Shown here: positions 48,626 to 63,689 of the stretch, one piece after another
Layout: the number at the start of each line of letters is the position of its first letter
How positions within the stretch are numbered: the first letter of the stretch is position 1
Assembly (NCBI GenBank): GCA_907164885.2
Contig: OU015497.1
Location: 68,207,214-68,271,213, forward strand
Reading direction: 5' to 3'
Length of the DNA: 64,000 bases
Source of the DNA: Dolomedes plantarius
Taxonomy: Eukaryota; Arthropoda; Arachnida; Araneae; Dolomedidae
Notes under the pieces: generated by a model
What the model was told of the DNA's origin: nothing
The model's database searches: none
The model's input: only the letters and a program-made list of their open reading frames with translations
Program-made: the position numbers and the translations under genes

Positions 48626-50980
48626 GCAAAGAACAGGGATATAAAAAAATAAGTTAAGATTATTGAACTATATTCCTACGTTTTCTATTTTTATAGCATG
48701 ATAAATCGAGTTTTGAACGATGCTAAAGCCACTGGCATATTGCAAAATCCTTCTCACAAGTGTTAAAACAAACAAGCATAATGCGTCATAGTAGATATTA
48801 TATATAAAGTTATTTATTTTTTAATACAACCGTTAATGAGCACTGTTCAATCTGATTACAAATTCTTACTGATAGTTCAGTCGTATTCTCTTTTTTTATT
48901 TACCTACTTTTAAAGTGCTTTAACATATTCAACTTGTGATTTAAATGAAAATCCATTTGCGAAAAGAATTATTTTTATCTGTTTAGGCACATACTAGCTG
49001 TGGATAAAAATTTTAAACACTACTGTGCTTTATAGTTCAATTATTTCTGCGTCTAAAGGAAAAACATAAAAATTATTGTTACTAATATCCTAATAACAAC
49101 ATTCATCTGTGTATGTAACAACTCCGTATCGGAAACCATTGAAAGATCTCTAAACAAATGAATCTGTATAAAAAAAGAAAAAAAAATATATATATGGATT
49201 TCATGAAAGAAAATATTTATTGATGTTCATGTTTGTTTTTATAACTCACTGGATATAACTGTAACTTTTAAAGCAGTTATGGATAAACACAGGTCATTTA
49301 TATTCTTGTCGACAGTAATAAGTGTAGATCTCTTTGTGGCATAATAATAATAATAATAATTATAAATATATAGAAAAAAAAACCTCTTATAATGTTATAG
49401 TTCACTTCCCACTATTGTATAACTCATATTTTAATTTTCTTTACGAAGAGTTAAATAAAAGTTTTTAATTAGTTCGTTTTGTTTCTTCTAAAATAAAAAA
49501 ATAAGATTTATTCCTTCTTGTATGGGCAGTAGAGGATTAAACATATACTTAGGTGAAATCTACGCGATGTTGCTTATTAGCGTAGAAAATACGTTAAGAG
49601 AAAAATATGTTAAAGGCGTTTGTTGAGAATATTATCAGGCATAATTCTTACTAAAATATGTTGATAATATGTAGAGAACACAGATCCGTATGTACCATAA
49701 AGATTTCTTTGATGATTTTATTTGATTGTGCTTTAATATAATGCTAAACTTGACTGAGTGTGATAGTAAGTGGAATTAATGTTTACTTAAAGTACCGACG
49801 ATGGTGTCTTTATCAATGATATGATGAGTTTCTTTTATGTTTTGCTTGAATAACTAATTTAAGAACTAGTCCTAAATATTTTAACCAAGTAAGTTGTGCT
49901 GGCTAGACATTACCTAAAAAAATTTGAACAATTGAATAGTATTTATTCTGCCTTGATAAATACATAACAATACTGTAAAATGGTATTCATAATTTGGATC
50001 TTTTACGATTCAAACGGATTTTGTGTAATCAAAAAACTGAAATGAGAATGATTTCAACTTAAAAAAATACATTCTTTTTGTGATTTAATTGTGCCCCGTA
50101 ACCTTCTTTAACCTAAATGAAGATTACCCAAGATGGCATACAATATTTTTTCGCTGATATTTGGCAAGATTACAAGCCTCTTCTTAATGTAATAATATTT
50201 CCCAGGATTGTTTAATTACGAATATATCTTGCTTCAATACAAAAATTAGAATTCCCATTCGGTACCATTTTGAAAAAAAAAAAACTACTTAACAAAGGAA
50301 TTACATTCGAATGATACTCTTACATCAGACAGGAATTTTCACTTTACTAGCACTTTATTTAATGAGTTTAAGGAATTGCCTATTTGACTGTTTAAATAAA
50401 TTTGTATGATTAAAAAATACTTAAATTAACTACATTCAAAGTCTAAATATACATTACAAATGTGCTGTTATTTCAGCAGCAATTTATTTAATGAATTTAA
50501 ATAAATTGGTACTAAAATCCTGATTATTCAAAACGATGAGCATGACCGTGTTAAATGATATTTGTATAGGTTCAGTAGATAGCAACACAAAAAATATAAT
50601 CAGATTAATTTTATATTACGAAATCATTATTTCTTCTATTACCACATACAGGAAATTTTATATCCTATTTTGAACTCTAAAAAATATCTTTACAAAAACT
50701 TCCACCATTAGAATTTTACCAATGGATCTTGAAAAGTTTATACCTCGAAAATCGATATGAAAGAAAAAGAAAAAATAACTAAGCCATAATTATTCAAGAT
50801 ACTGTCTCGGTAATTTTTATCGTTTTGAAATAGAAAGCAAATATTGCCGTAGAAATATAATTCACCGTAAAATATATATGTCGAGAAAAAAATATGTAAA
50901 AATTTTAATAATTTTCAGTTGTTACTGCAATATCTGTTTTCTAGCTCCATTCTACTTAATCTTGTATTGATTTTAAGCTG

Positions 50981-50982
<2 letters not shown>
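48626..50982. other. AT-rich stretch without recognised gene
   Basis: No coding signal. An (AAT)n tract lies at 49342-49361. Confidence 0.4.
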
Positions 50983-51064
<82 letters not shown>

Positions 51065-51110
51065 TTCTATCTGTCTCTCTCTCTCTCTGTATATATATAC
51101 ATAATTAAAA
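50983..51110. repeat. (AT)n microsatellite with GATA and CT parts
   Basis: AT repeats (50983-51057) with three GATATA interruptions, then a CTGTCTCTCTCTCTCTC run and more AT. Confidence 0.88.
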
Positions 51111-51140
51111 ATAAACTTATTTAAAAAACAAAACACAGCT

Positions 51141-52789
51141 AGTAACACTTATTGTGTACTAAATTTTACCAGCCCTAAATTTAATAATATAAACTTCAAT
51201 AGTATATTTGATAAACTTCATGATATGGTTCCTGTAAAAGGTATAAAAGTTAAACGTGCCTTTAAATATACACTGCCTATGGGTAGACGTATATTTAACT
51301 ATAATCAGGTCTCAAAAATTTTTTTCTCAATCAATAAATTTAAATTGTGTATGTCATCTGCCCAATTACAATATTTATGTTAACACGGCACATGGTCATG
51401 TAATAACAGGCAATTTGAAAATTGTGGATAATTTAGCACTGCGTGAGTTGTTGAGTTTGGGAACTAAGTATAGATTACCTAGTACTACTAATAATAAGAA
51501 AATTATAAGTTTCTTAAATGCTGATTTAGATAAATTTATATACAAATTAGCTATTAATTATTCTATACCTACAGAAGCCTTCAACCAATGGAAAATGAAT
51601 TTACTAAAGTTAGTACATTCTAAACTTCCAATTTTAGTAATTTAATTAATAATTCCTATAAACACTTGAAAAATGCTATAACAAAATTACAAGAATATTT
51701 TATAATCACATATGTAGATAAACCAGTCAACAACTATGCAATTATTTGTAAAAAATATTTTGCCATAAGTTTAAAATAAAAGCTAGAAAATAGTGATCTT
51801 TTTCATCCTTTGAAAGAAACTAATAGTATTATTATTGAGAAACTTATAGCAAAATATAAACTACTAGGTATATCATCAAACAACTATCCCTTTCCATTTA
51901 TTACTTTAGTTCCTAAATTTCATAAAACACTAACCTGCGGTCACAACACTTATGCTACTAAAGCAAGTGTAATATTATTAAATTACTTTAAATTAATCTA
52001 TAAAACTATAACTTCTGGTGTTTGTGGTATAATTCATAATAACTTTAGTCTAATTAGAAAAGTAAAAACATTAGATAATTGTAAAACAGTAGTAACTTAT
52101 GATTTTAAAGATTTATTTTATAACATCAATATAATTGATTTAAATAGAATAATATAAAGTTAGTACAAGATAATTTTCAATACTTAGGCAATGAAATTAA
52201 TCTTACTCGTTTCAATAGGCTCCTAGATTTGGTAACTAAACATAATTACATAGTTCATAATAATAGTATATACTTACAGACCAAAGTTGTACCACAAGGT
52301 GGAAATGCTTCAAGTATGTTAGCTAATTTATACTTACATTATTTTGAAATTAATAATGTAGATAATTGCAATTTCAATATATTTAGGTATATAGATGATG
52401 TAATAGTAATTAATAAAAGTAATAATCCTGTAGACTTAAATTTTTACCCTCCTAATCTGGAACTAATTAAAAGTAGCAAAGATAATATTAATGTAAACTT
52501 TTTAGATATTAACATTAAATAAAATTTTCAAAGCAAATTTACTTTTGACTTATACGACAAAAGATCTGATTATGATTTTAATATTGTTAAATTTCAAAAT
52601 TACCTAACCTGTTTACATAAATTTGTTTTTAATAACATTATTGTAAATCAGTTAGTTCGTATAAATAGGCTATGTTCTAAAGATAATAGGAATAAGCATA
52701 TTTTAGACTTGATAGCTGTGCTAACACGTAATTATTACCCCGATAGTCTATCGAAACACATAATTGGTTGTTTTAGTTTTAATGAATAG
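51141..52789 (+). pseudogene. Penelope-like retroelement reverse transcriptase
   Basis: Reading across frames gives SIFDKLHDMVPVKGIKVKRA, then HLPNYNIYVNTAHGHVITGN, LALRELLSLGTKYRLPS, YVDKPVNNYAIICKKYF, PFPFITLVPKFHKT, TVVTYDFKDLFYNINI (first catalytic Asp), YLQTKVVPQGGNASSMLANL, FRYIDDVIVI (YIDD box), NVNFLDINI, and LYDKRSDYDFNIVKFQNYL with IVNQLVRINRLC. This order is that of Penelope-like elements, and the text resembles the Naiad-type group common in invertebrates. At least four breaks: shift near 51350, stops near 51645 and 51776, shift at 52157, stop 52522. No GIY-YIG domain is found. Confidence 0.87.
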
Positions 52790-53246
52790 TTTGTTCTGTT
52801 GCAATTAATAAGTAAATCATAATAATAAGTAAAATTAGAAAAAAATAACTACTAAAAAAATTAAATTAAAAACTAAAGTAAAAATAAAAATAATATAAAT
52901 AACTCTTAGTAATAAAAATATAAAACTAAATTAATAAAGGATTAATAGTCCTAAAACACAGTATTAATAGTAGGTCAGTTTCTGTTTTTCCATAATCTCC
53001 ATGATTGCAAGTTTTGTGACGTCAGTCATATTGCGGTTAATTATTCTTAACTTCCACTCTGTCTAGAGCCAGTCTTGATGTTATATGGTTAAGTAACTCT
53101 AAATTCAATTCTACTGTTTTTCATGGACTGTATGGTGTCTGAGTATGTTTACTGTATAGATCATACTTATCTGAAGCAGTCCATTAGGTTTTTAGACAGT
53201 ATTGACACCACTGATGCTGAGATATTATCTAAAACCTCTATCAATC
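52790..53246. other. 3' region of the Penelope-like element
   Basis: A-rich low-complexity DNA (52800-52960), then about 280 bp of mixed sequence without a frame. It probably belongs to the retroelement 3' part because it lies directly downstream. No terminal repeat could be confirmed. Confidence 0.4.
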
Positions 53247-53321
53247 TTATCTTTTTATGTTTTTGTAAAAAGATAATGTTTTGTAACCAGTATGAGCTTT
53301 AGTGCTCATACTGGTTTTTCT
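53247..53321 (+). other. Two tandem hairpins downstream of the retroelement
   Basis: Hairpin 1: TTATCTTTTTA (53247-53257), 8-nt loop, TAAAAAGATAA (53266-53276). Hairpin 2: AACCAGTATGAGC (53285-53297), loop TTTAGT, GCTCATACTGGTT (53304-53316), a perfect 13-bp stem followed by T residues. They are 8 bp apart. They may be a 3' RNA structure of the Penelope-like element, but that is inference. Confidence 0.6.
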
Positions 53322-53356
53322 CTTTCAACTATTTATTATTTATTTTTTATTATATA

Positions 53357-54602
53357 CACTGCTGGCCACTGTAAATGCAACACCCTGAAGGAAACATGCA
53401 AATAACATGAAATTTACAACATGCATTAGCGGAGGTGAGATATGCAAATGATTAGAATTTCAGCACAGACGCATATCACGCGCGCCTGTGAAGCCACTTC
53501 AAAGCGCTATTTAAGGCTTGGAAATTTCGAGGATTTCAAGTTCGGCAATTGTGTTTTTCTTGTGGTTTTTTCAAAAAAAACGATCATTTATGCCTCGTCG
53601 AAAACAGCGATCATCTTTTGATCAAGTATCCGAGTTCGACAGAGGAAGGATAGTGGCCTACCGAGATTGCGGATTATCTTTCAGGGAAATCGGTAGTCGT
53701 GTTGGACGAAACCAAACAACTGTAATGCGGATATGTGATCGTTGGATGCAGGAGGGTACGACGGACCGGCGTGTTCGATCGCATCCACCTCAGCTCACCA
53801 CTTCACGTGATGACAGGCAAATTGTGCACATGGCAGTGACGGATCGCTCAGTCACATCACGAACCATAGAACAGCAGAATGGAATGAAATTGTCTTTACT
53901 GACGAGTCACGCTTCTGTCTGCAACACCACGATGGTCGCATTCGAGTCTGGAGACACCGTGAAGAGAGGATGCTGAACATCTGCGTTATGCACCGCCACT
54001 CTGGTCCTGCACCGGGTATTATGGTATGGGGCGGTATTGGATATCACTCTCGCACACCTCTGGTACGCATTGCCGGTACTTTAAACAGCTAGCGCTACAT
54101 CTCCGAGGTGTTGGAGTCAGTTGTCCTTCCTTACCTTCAGGGCTTGCCCACAGCCATATTTCAACAGGATAATGCGCGACCACACGTGGCACGCATTGTC
54201 AACGGTTCTTCGTCAATCGCCAGATTGAATTGCTTCCCTGGCAACCTCGCTCTCCGGATCTTTAGCCGATAGAAAACATGTGGTCCATGGTTGCTCTACG
54301 ATTGACCCAGATTCCATCCCCAACTGCCACAGCAGATCAACTTTGGCAACGTGTGGAAGCTGCTTGGTCTGCTGTACCCCAAGAACTCATCCAAAGTCTC
54401 TTTGAATCAATGCCGAGGCGTGTGGCAGCGGTGATCTCCAACAATGGCGGCTACTCTGGCTACTGATTTTGGCAGGAACCACACTTCACAGAAGTCTATA
54501 AATTTAATCATTTGATACTTGGTCAGCATGTTATCTACAAAATAAATTTTGTTGTGATATCTCTTGTCTTTCTTGGTGTTGCAATTTGGGTGGCCAGCAG
54601 TG
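53357..54602 (+). mobile_element. Tc1-like element, third family
   Basis: The ends CACTGCTGGCCACTGTAAAT (53357, after TA) and CAATTTGGGTGGCCAGCAGTG (ending 54602) are imperfect inverted copies. GCAACACC/GGTGTTGC continues inside. The right flank reads TGTA instead of TA, possibly from TG-repeat slippage. 1246 bp. Confidence 0.85.
53590..54466 (+). pseudogene. Tc1-like transposase, third family, decayed
   Basis: ATG 53590 gives MPRRKQRSSFDQVSEFDRGR and GLSFREIGSRVGRNQTTVMR, a helix-turn-helix DNA-binding region. A deletion follows TSRTIEQQ near 53877. In shifted frames come EIVFTDESRFCLQHHDGRIR (first Asp), PGIMVWGGIGYHSRTPLVRI, a TAG after LNS near 54090, TAIFQQDNARPHVARIV (second Asp), then another shift where the SPDL-PIE block should be (54245-54275). 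The C-terminal FESMPRRVAAVISNNGGYSG ends at 54466. Confidence 0.85.
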
Positions 54603-54618
54603 TGTATATATATATATA

Positions 54619-55256
54619 CCGGGTGTTCCAAAAATGACCGACGATTTGAAAAATCAGTTAAAGAAAAACGAAAGGAGATAGAAATGTACGGTTTGCTGCA
54701 TTCTGCTTTGGTAACCAGGGAATTGTTTCTCACCAATCTTAAAAATTAGTTACAAAGTTCTTCAACAGTTGGCGCTGCTGACTAAGAAAAACTATAAAAC
54801 AATGTTTTCATAATAACCACCGTTTGCAGCAACAACGTGGCGCAGTCTGGGGACAAAATTCGTAGACGCTCGTGCAAGCATTTCAATTTGAATGTTCTGA
54901 CAATCACCAGAGATGTATTGTTCCAGTTCATCTATAGTTTGTGGATTGTGAGGATACTCCTGGTCTTTCAAGTACACCCAAAGAAAAAAAAATCACAAGG
55001 TGTCAAATCTGGCGAATAGGTAGTCCAATTCATGCCACTTTGCGTAAGCTTCTTCCTTTGAAAACATTGTTTTATAGTTTTTCCCAGTCATTGTTTTATA
55101 GTATAGTCCCAGTATAGTTTTTCCCATCTGTTGGAGAACTTTGTAACTAATTTTGAAAATTGTTGAGAATAAATTCCCTGGTTGCCTAAGCATAATGCAG
55201 AAAACCGTACATTTCTATCACCTTTCGTTTTTCTTTAATTGATTTTTCAAATCGTC

Positions 55257-55257
<1 letters not shown>
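54619..55257 (-). mobile_element. Mariner-like derivative with about 170-bp inverted ends
   Basis: The left arm starts CCGGGTGTTCCAAAAATGAC (54619) and includes AAAAATCAGTTAAAGAAAAA and AATTAGTTACAAAGTTCT. The right arm (about 55060-55257) is its inverted copy but lacks the outermost 22 bp, which are replaced by an (AT)n tract. The right arm also has an internal duplication around AAAACTATA/CCCAGT. The middle keeps a transposase C-terminus on the minus strand. The element is internally deleted. Confidence 0.75.
54795..55030 (-). pseudogene. Mariner-type transposase C-terminus
   Basis: On the minus strand, translation near 55020-54975 gives a frame-broken SPDLTPCDFF-LGVLERPG-like block (third catalytic position). 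Then 54977-54795 reads QTIDELEQYISGDCQNIQIE, MLARASTNFVPRLRHVVAA and NGGYYENIVL. This is the tail of an arthropod mariner transposase, of a different family from the relics at 13.6 kb. Confidence 0.7.

Positions 55258-55299
<42 letters not shown>
55256..55299. repeat. (AT)n microsatellite
   Basis: AT tract that replaces the outer end of the mariner-like right arm. Confidence 0.9.
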
Positions 55300-55303
<4 letters not shown>

Positions 55304-56231
55304 TGTGTATATGTGTATGTATGTAAAACATTTAGTTTCATCCTTCCACTCTCTACAATATTCTTTGTGTGCGCAGAAGTAAAATTAATGTCGATAGCAG
55401 GTAACAAATACAACCTCATATAAATATACAGCCTCATTGTTGGATCTTTTTTTTTCCTTCGTGGTTGAATGTTAATGCAAGTAAAAGAAATTACAACGAA
55501 ATGTCAGATTTAAAAGTAACTTTAAAAGAATTCTATAAATCTAAAATTAATTTCATTCTTGAACAGTTTTCAAAAACTTTCGAGGAATTTGGCACGCTGC
55601 TGTTACTCTTGTGACATTTTTAAATTAGCATTTAAATCATTGTCAGGACAGATATTTCCTTTAATAAAAATATTCCTTTCCTCTTCCTTATCTTCAGTGC
55701 CTTGTGTTCATCAATTGAATCTCAAAAAAGTTATTACCAAACGTCAAGGAGAGACCAAAAATTTTCCTGAAATGAACACGAGTGAGAATATTTTTCGGTT
55801 TGTGACATATTAAAATTTAAATTCGTTCTAAACATTAGAGGCCAAGAAATTGAAAACATAAATCATATTATACGTCAGATATAATAATAGATGCTACGCA
55901 TTATTATTTTTGTGACTTGCTTCCAGCAAATGACTAGGGTTTCAAAAATGGTTCTTTATAGGTCTTTAAATGTTTTTAATAAAAGTATTTTTTTGTAAAA
56001 AATTATATTTTCTTTTGACGTTTCGATTCTTTTTTCATTATTTTTTTTACATAATAAATCAGGATTATTTATAACTGAAAAAGGTTTTAAAGATGAAATT
56101 TTCTGTCAGTTACATCCTTAATAAAAGATCATATTATCAGTAAACAAAAATATCCACTTTGATACATCCCAAAAAATGTACTGAAAACAATTGCAAATTT
56201 ATGTTTATATATATGTATATATATATACATG
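55300..56231. other. Stretch without recognised gene
   Basis: The open frame 55559-55813 has no known motif. The rest is AT-rich non-coding DNA. Confidence 0.35.
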
Positions 56232-56289
56232 CAGTGAAACTTCTCTATACCGGACAGATATAGAGATTTCCTCTCCTTATAAAAACAGC
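56232..56289 (+). mobile_element. Pogo-like terminus, truncated or split
   Basis: GCAGTGAAACTTCTCTATAC at 56232 resembles the CAGTNRAACCTCTCTATA terminus of pogo/Tigger elements. A small hAT MITE (56298-56464) sits 60 bp downstream. No matching right end could be found. Confidence 0.4.
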
Positions 56290-56297
56290 CCCAAACA

Positions 56298-56464
56298 CAG
56301 TGGCATATGCAGGGGAGGGATTGATGGGGGTTAACCCCCCCCCCATTTTTTCTGATTACATATATTACTTAAATAGGTTCAAGCTCTGCACTGATTGCTC
56401 AAAACTACTTTTTCATAGTAACCCCCCCCCCCCCCACTTTTGAAAATTTCGGCGTATGCTGCTG
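56298..56464. mobile_element. hAT-type MITE with exact 8-bp duplication
   Basis: The ends CAGTGGCATATGCAGGGG and CGGCGTATGCTGCTG are imperfect inverted copies. The flanks CCCAAACA (56290-56297 and 56465-56472) are identical 8-bp duplications. The interior includes long C-tracts (56335-56344 and 56422-56435) and is non-coding. 167 bp. Confidence 0.78.
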
Positions 56465-56472
56465 CCCAAACA

Positions 56473-57039
56473 AAAACTATTTAACTATTTATTATTATGC
56501 ATCAATTATTGAGCGTCATTTCATTAACAATAGCATCTAAAACATTTCCCGAAAATTTTATCAAATTATATGTATTATTGTGTGAAATATGATAACGGTA
56601 AAGATTTGTGCTAAAAACATAATTCTGAGAAAAACTCAGTTCAAGTTGTTTGCCACTTCAATTTTGTAGCAGACATTTTTTAAAATAGCTATAACTCTGC
56701 TTCTAATTGATGTAGAATGAAAATCAAAACGGTTTTGAAAAGAGAAAAGATTGAATTGCACGATTCCTGGAAAAAATAAAATTGACCAAAATAGTCAAAA
56801 AATGACATTTTCAACGTAGGCAGTCACCTTAAAAGATACACTAACATCACAATAGAATGCTTTACTAAAAATTATTACAGTGAGGTTTTTTTAAAAAAAT
56901 ATTGAAGTTTATAATAAAAAAAAACGTTCTTGGAAAAAAAAAGCATGCTTGCAGCTGATTTTAAAATCCGACTTGTACAGTCTAACTAATGCAGCCAGAT
57001 ATTTAGAAACAATACTGCTAATTCAATCTATTTCAATGT
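56473..57039. other. Stretch without recognised gene
   Basis: AT-rich DNA with A runs. Nothing else supported. Confidence 0.35.
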
Positions 57040-58366
57040 AATATAAATATTTTATATAATCATGTATTATGCTATATATATGTATAAATAGGCTATGTAT
57101 AAATATATTAAACAAAAATAAAATATATAAATAAAATCAGATTAAAATATCATGCAAATTATTCACGTGCAAATAATTTTTGCATGTGTATTTCAATTTA
57201 ATGTACATATATTATATCTTATGCTATATATATGTATAAATAGGCTAAGTATAAATATATTAAGCAAAAATACAATATATAAAGAAAATCAGATTAAAAT
57301 ATGCAAATTATTCACGTGCAAAAAATTTCTGCACGTGTATTTCAATTTAATGTACATATATTATATATTATGCTATATATATGTATAAATAGGCTATGTA
57401 TAAATATATTAAGCAAAAATAAAATATATAAAGAAAGTCAGATAAAAATATCATGCAAATTATTCACGTGCAAAAAATTTTTGCACGTGTATTTCAATTT
57501 AATATACATATATTATATCTTATGCTATATATATGCATAAATAGGCTATGTATAAATATATTAAGCAAAAATAAAATATATAAAGAAAATCAGATTAAAA
57601 TATCATGCAAATTATTCACGTGCAAAAAATTTTTGCATGTGTATTTCAATTTAATGTACATATATTATATCTTATGCTATATATATATGTATAAATAGGC
57701 TATGTATAAATATATTAAGCAAAAATAAAATATATAAAGAAAGTCAGATTAAAATATCATGCAAATTATTCACGTGCAAAAAATTTTTGCACGTGTATTT
57801 CAATTTAATATACATATATTATATCTTATGCTATATATATGCATAAATAGGCTATGTATAAATATATTAAGCAAAAATAAAATATATAAAGAAAATCAGA
57901 TTAAAATATCATGCAAATTATTCACGTGCAAAAAATTTTTGCATGTGTATTTCAATTTAATGTACATATATTATATCTTATGCTATATATATGTATAAAT
58001 AGGCTATGTATAAAGATATTAAGCAAAAATAAAATATATAAAGAAAATCAGATTAAAATATCATGCAAATTATTCACGTGCAAAAAATTTTTGCATGTGT
58101 ATTTCAATTTAATGTACATATATTATATCTTATGTTATATATATGTATAAATAGGCTATGTATAAATATATTAAGCAAAAATAAAATATATAAAGAAAAT
58201 CAGATTAAAATATCATACAAATTATTCATGTGCAAAAAATTTTTGCATGTGTATTTCAATTTAATGTACATATATTATATATTGTTAAATATATATATAT
58301 ATATATATATATGTATAAATATATGAATATATGTATAAATATATATTAAGCAAAAATAATATACAT
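57040..58366 (+). repeat. 152-bp satellite array with embedded palindrome
   Basis: The octamer-like ATGCAAAT starts units at 57152, 57301, 57453, 57605, 57759, 57911 and 58063, and as ATACAAAT at 58215. Steps are 149, 152, 152, 154, 152, 152 and 152. A degenerate partial unit precedes the first. Each unit contains TTCACGTGCAAAAAATTTTTGCAYGTG, a palindrome with 12-bp arms around one base in the best copies. Units alternate in two variants (57453 and 57759 against 57605 and 57911), giving a 306-bp higher-order unit. The roughly 80-codon open frames are a by-product of the repeat. Confidence 0.9.
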
Positions 58367-61936
<3,570 letters not shown>

Positions 61937-62016
<80 letters not shown>

Positions 62017-62059
62017 GTATGTATGTTCGTCTATGTGTGTGTGTCTGTGTGTGTATTTG
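61937..62059. repeat. (AT)n and short GT microsatellite
   Basis: AT tract to 62012, then a TGTGTGTGTCTGTGTGTG stretch (62034-62052). It continues the AT DNA into which the transposon inserted. Confidence 0.9.
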
Positions 62060-63436
62060 AGATTATTCTACAGAGAGTATTTTGTTCCTCTTATATATTT
62101 AGAGAATAAGTCAAGGTTTTATGTATAGAAAATCCCTAAGTGAACTTACATCTTTGGAAGGGGCCACAATGACGTGAAGGCAGAAGAAAGCAATAATAGA
62201 AGAACGTGTGTGGAGTGGCAACTTTTGTTTATAAGCTCGCCAACGCTCCAATTTATTTTCAACAACGGAAATGATTTAAACGTTAATTGTATGAGGCTTG
62301 TGTTCATTTTTCTGTTATTTAAATATTGCCTTTATTGTATTATAGTTCATTATTTCTTATTTTTTATTGTGTGTAGTATAGACATAAAAGAATAAATGAA
62401 AAAAAAACCTCTTAATTAATGACTATTATTAAATTTGATTTCTACAATTAAGATATTATGAATGAAAAATATGGTTGTCCAAAATAAAATAAGTTGAAAG
62501 ATGATTAGACATAATATAAATGAGAATTAAGATTTTTGTCTGTTCAAATTTCGAAATAGATGCTTTCGCTAAAAAATACTATTATTCATCTATTTTAATG
62601 AGTGTTAAAAAATTATAAATTGCTGAGTTTTTTTGTTTATAAAAGTTAAGTGATTCATATATATCTCGTTAAAAATCATGAAGCAAAAATTGTTTTATTG
62701 AGAAACCCAGCTGATCAAAATGAAATCTTGACAACAGCGTGGGGAAATTGTACGATTACTGTCTATAAACAGTTGATAAAAAATTCTTCATTTTATACAA
62801 AATTTAGTTTTATGTAGAAGCAATAGTTTCCAATATCCCACTGATAGTCAAATCTTTGTGCCCAGCACTAAATAATCAAAGATATACTGTATGATTTGTT
62901 AAAAAAACCAACGAATCATTAAAATAGTATCGTAATATTAAATGCAAAATAGGAGGATTAACATACAACCTGCAAATAATAAGGTATAGTTATATATATT
63001 CATGATTTTTTCCTTGTTTTTAGTTTTAACCAAATTTTACCCAGACATTTTTTCAGACAGGAATACTTTAAATACTTCAGCAATGCCTAATAATCCCCTA
63101 TATGTCGAAAGGAGAAACAGGACAAAGTTGTAAGTAAATAAAAAAAACAGTTTGTTGAGCAGGACATTTATGATATTTCAGTTCAATTAAAATAATGCAT
63201 TGCAATAAAACTTATTACTCAAGAAATGTACACACCTTGACTTCTAAAAAATTATCCATCAAATGCATATTCTACCGTAACTTTTGTAACTTGCCGTACG
63301 TGTTATTCCGATAAGCATAACCAAAAGAAAAATATAAGAAGACAACTTCAAAATTAATTTCTACTTCAATTTCTCTCAGTAGACATTTCATTTAGATCCT
63401 GGGTTACGAAATGGCGAATTTACTAGCCAGGAGGGG
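62060..63436. other. Stretch without recognised gene
   Basis: No motif-bearing frame. The part from about 63380 may already be LINE-flanking sequence. Confidence 0.35.
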
Positions 63437-63683
63437 TAAGGTAAATGCACCTATAATGGACCATGTCCCAATAATGGGCCGCCGTTTAGAAACGTCGAGA
63501 AATTAACGGTCTATCGTTGCCTAAGGCAGTAGAAGGGGTGAGGATCACCCCTTTATCTACCCCTATCTACTAGTAGCCTCACCCGTTCTACTTCCATAGG
63601 TAACGATAGACCCTTAATTTCTCCTCGTTTCTAAAGGGCGGCCCATTATAGGGCCATGACCCATTATAGGTGCATTTACCTTA
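63437..63683. mobile_element. Foldback MITE, almost fully palindromic
   Basis: TAAGGTAAATGCACCTATAA at 63437 and TATAGGTGCATTTACCTTA ending at 63683 are inverted copies. The similarity continues (ATGGGCCGCC, GTTTAGAAACG, GAGAAATTAA, GGTCTATCGTT, AGTAGAA) for about 105 bp on each side with a short centre. TA at both edges would be the target. 247 bp, non-coding. Confidence 0.82.
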
Positions 63684-63689
63684 CAGCAA

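Noticed and set aside
53205..53235. Hammerhead ribozyme in the retroelement 3' region (CTGATGCTGAGATATTATCTAAAAC-like)
   Set aside because: The core is not canonical: CTGATGA is CTGATGC and GAAA is lacking, and no matching cleavage-site stem was found.
57152..58326. Serial 80-codon frames starting MQIIHVQ, which look like a gene family
   Set aside because: They follow the 152-bp repeat exactly. A period not divisible by three forces each copy to stop at the same place, and there is no sign of protein-level constraint.
57152..58366. CRISPR-like array
   Set aside because: There are no alternating short repeats and unique spacers. The whole 152-bp unit is repeated, and the DNA is eukaryotic in character.
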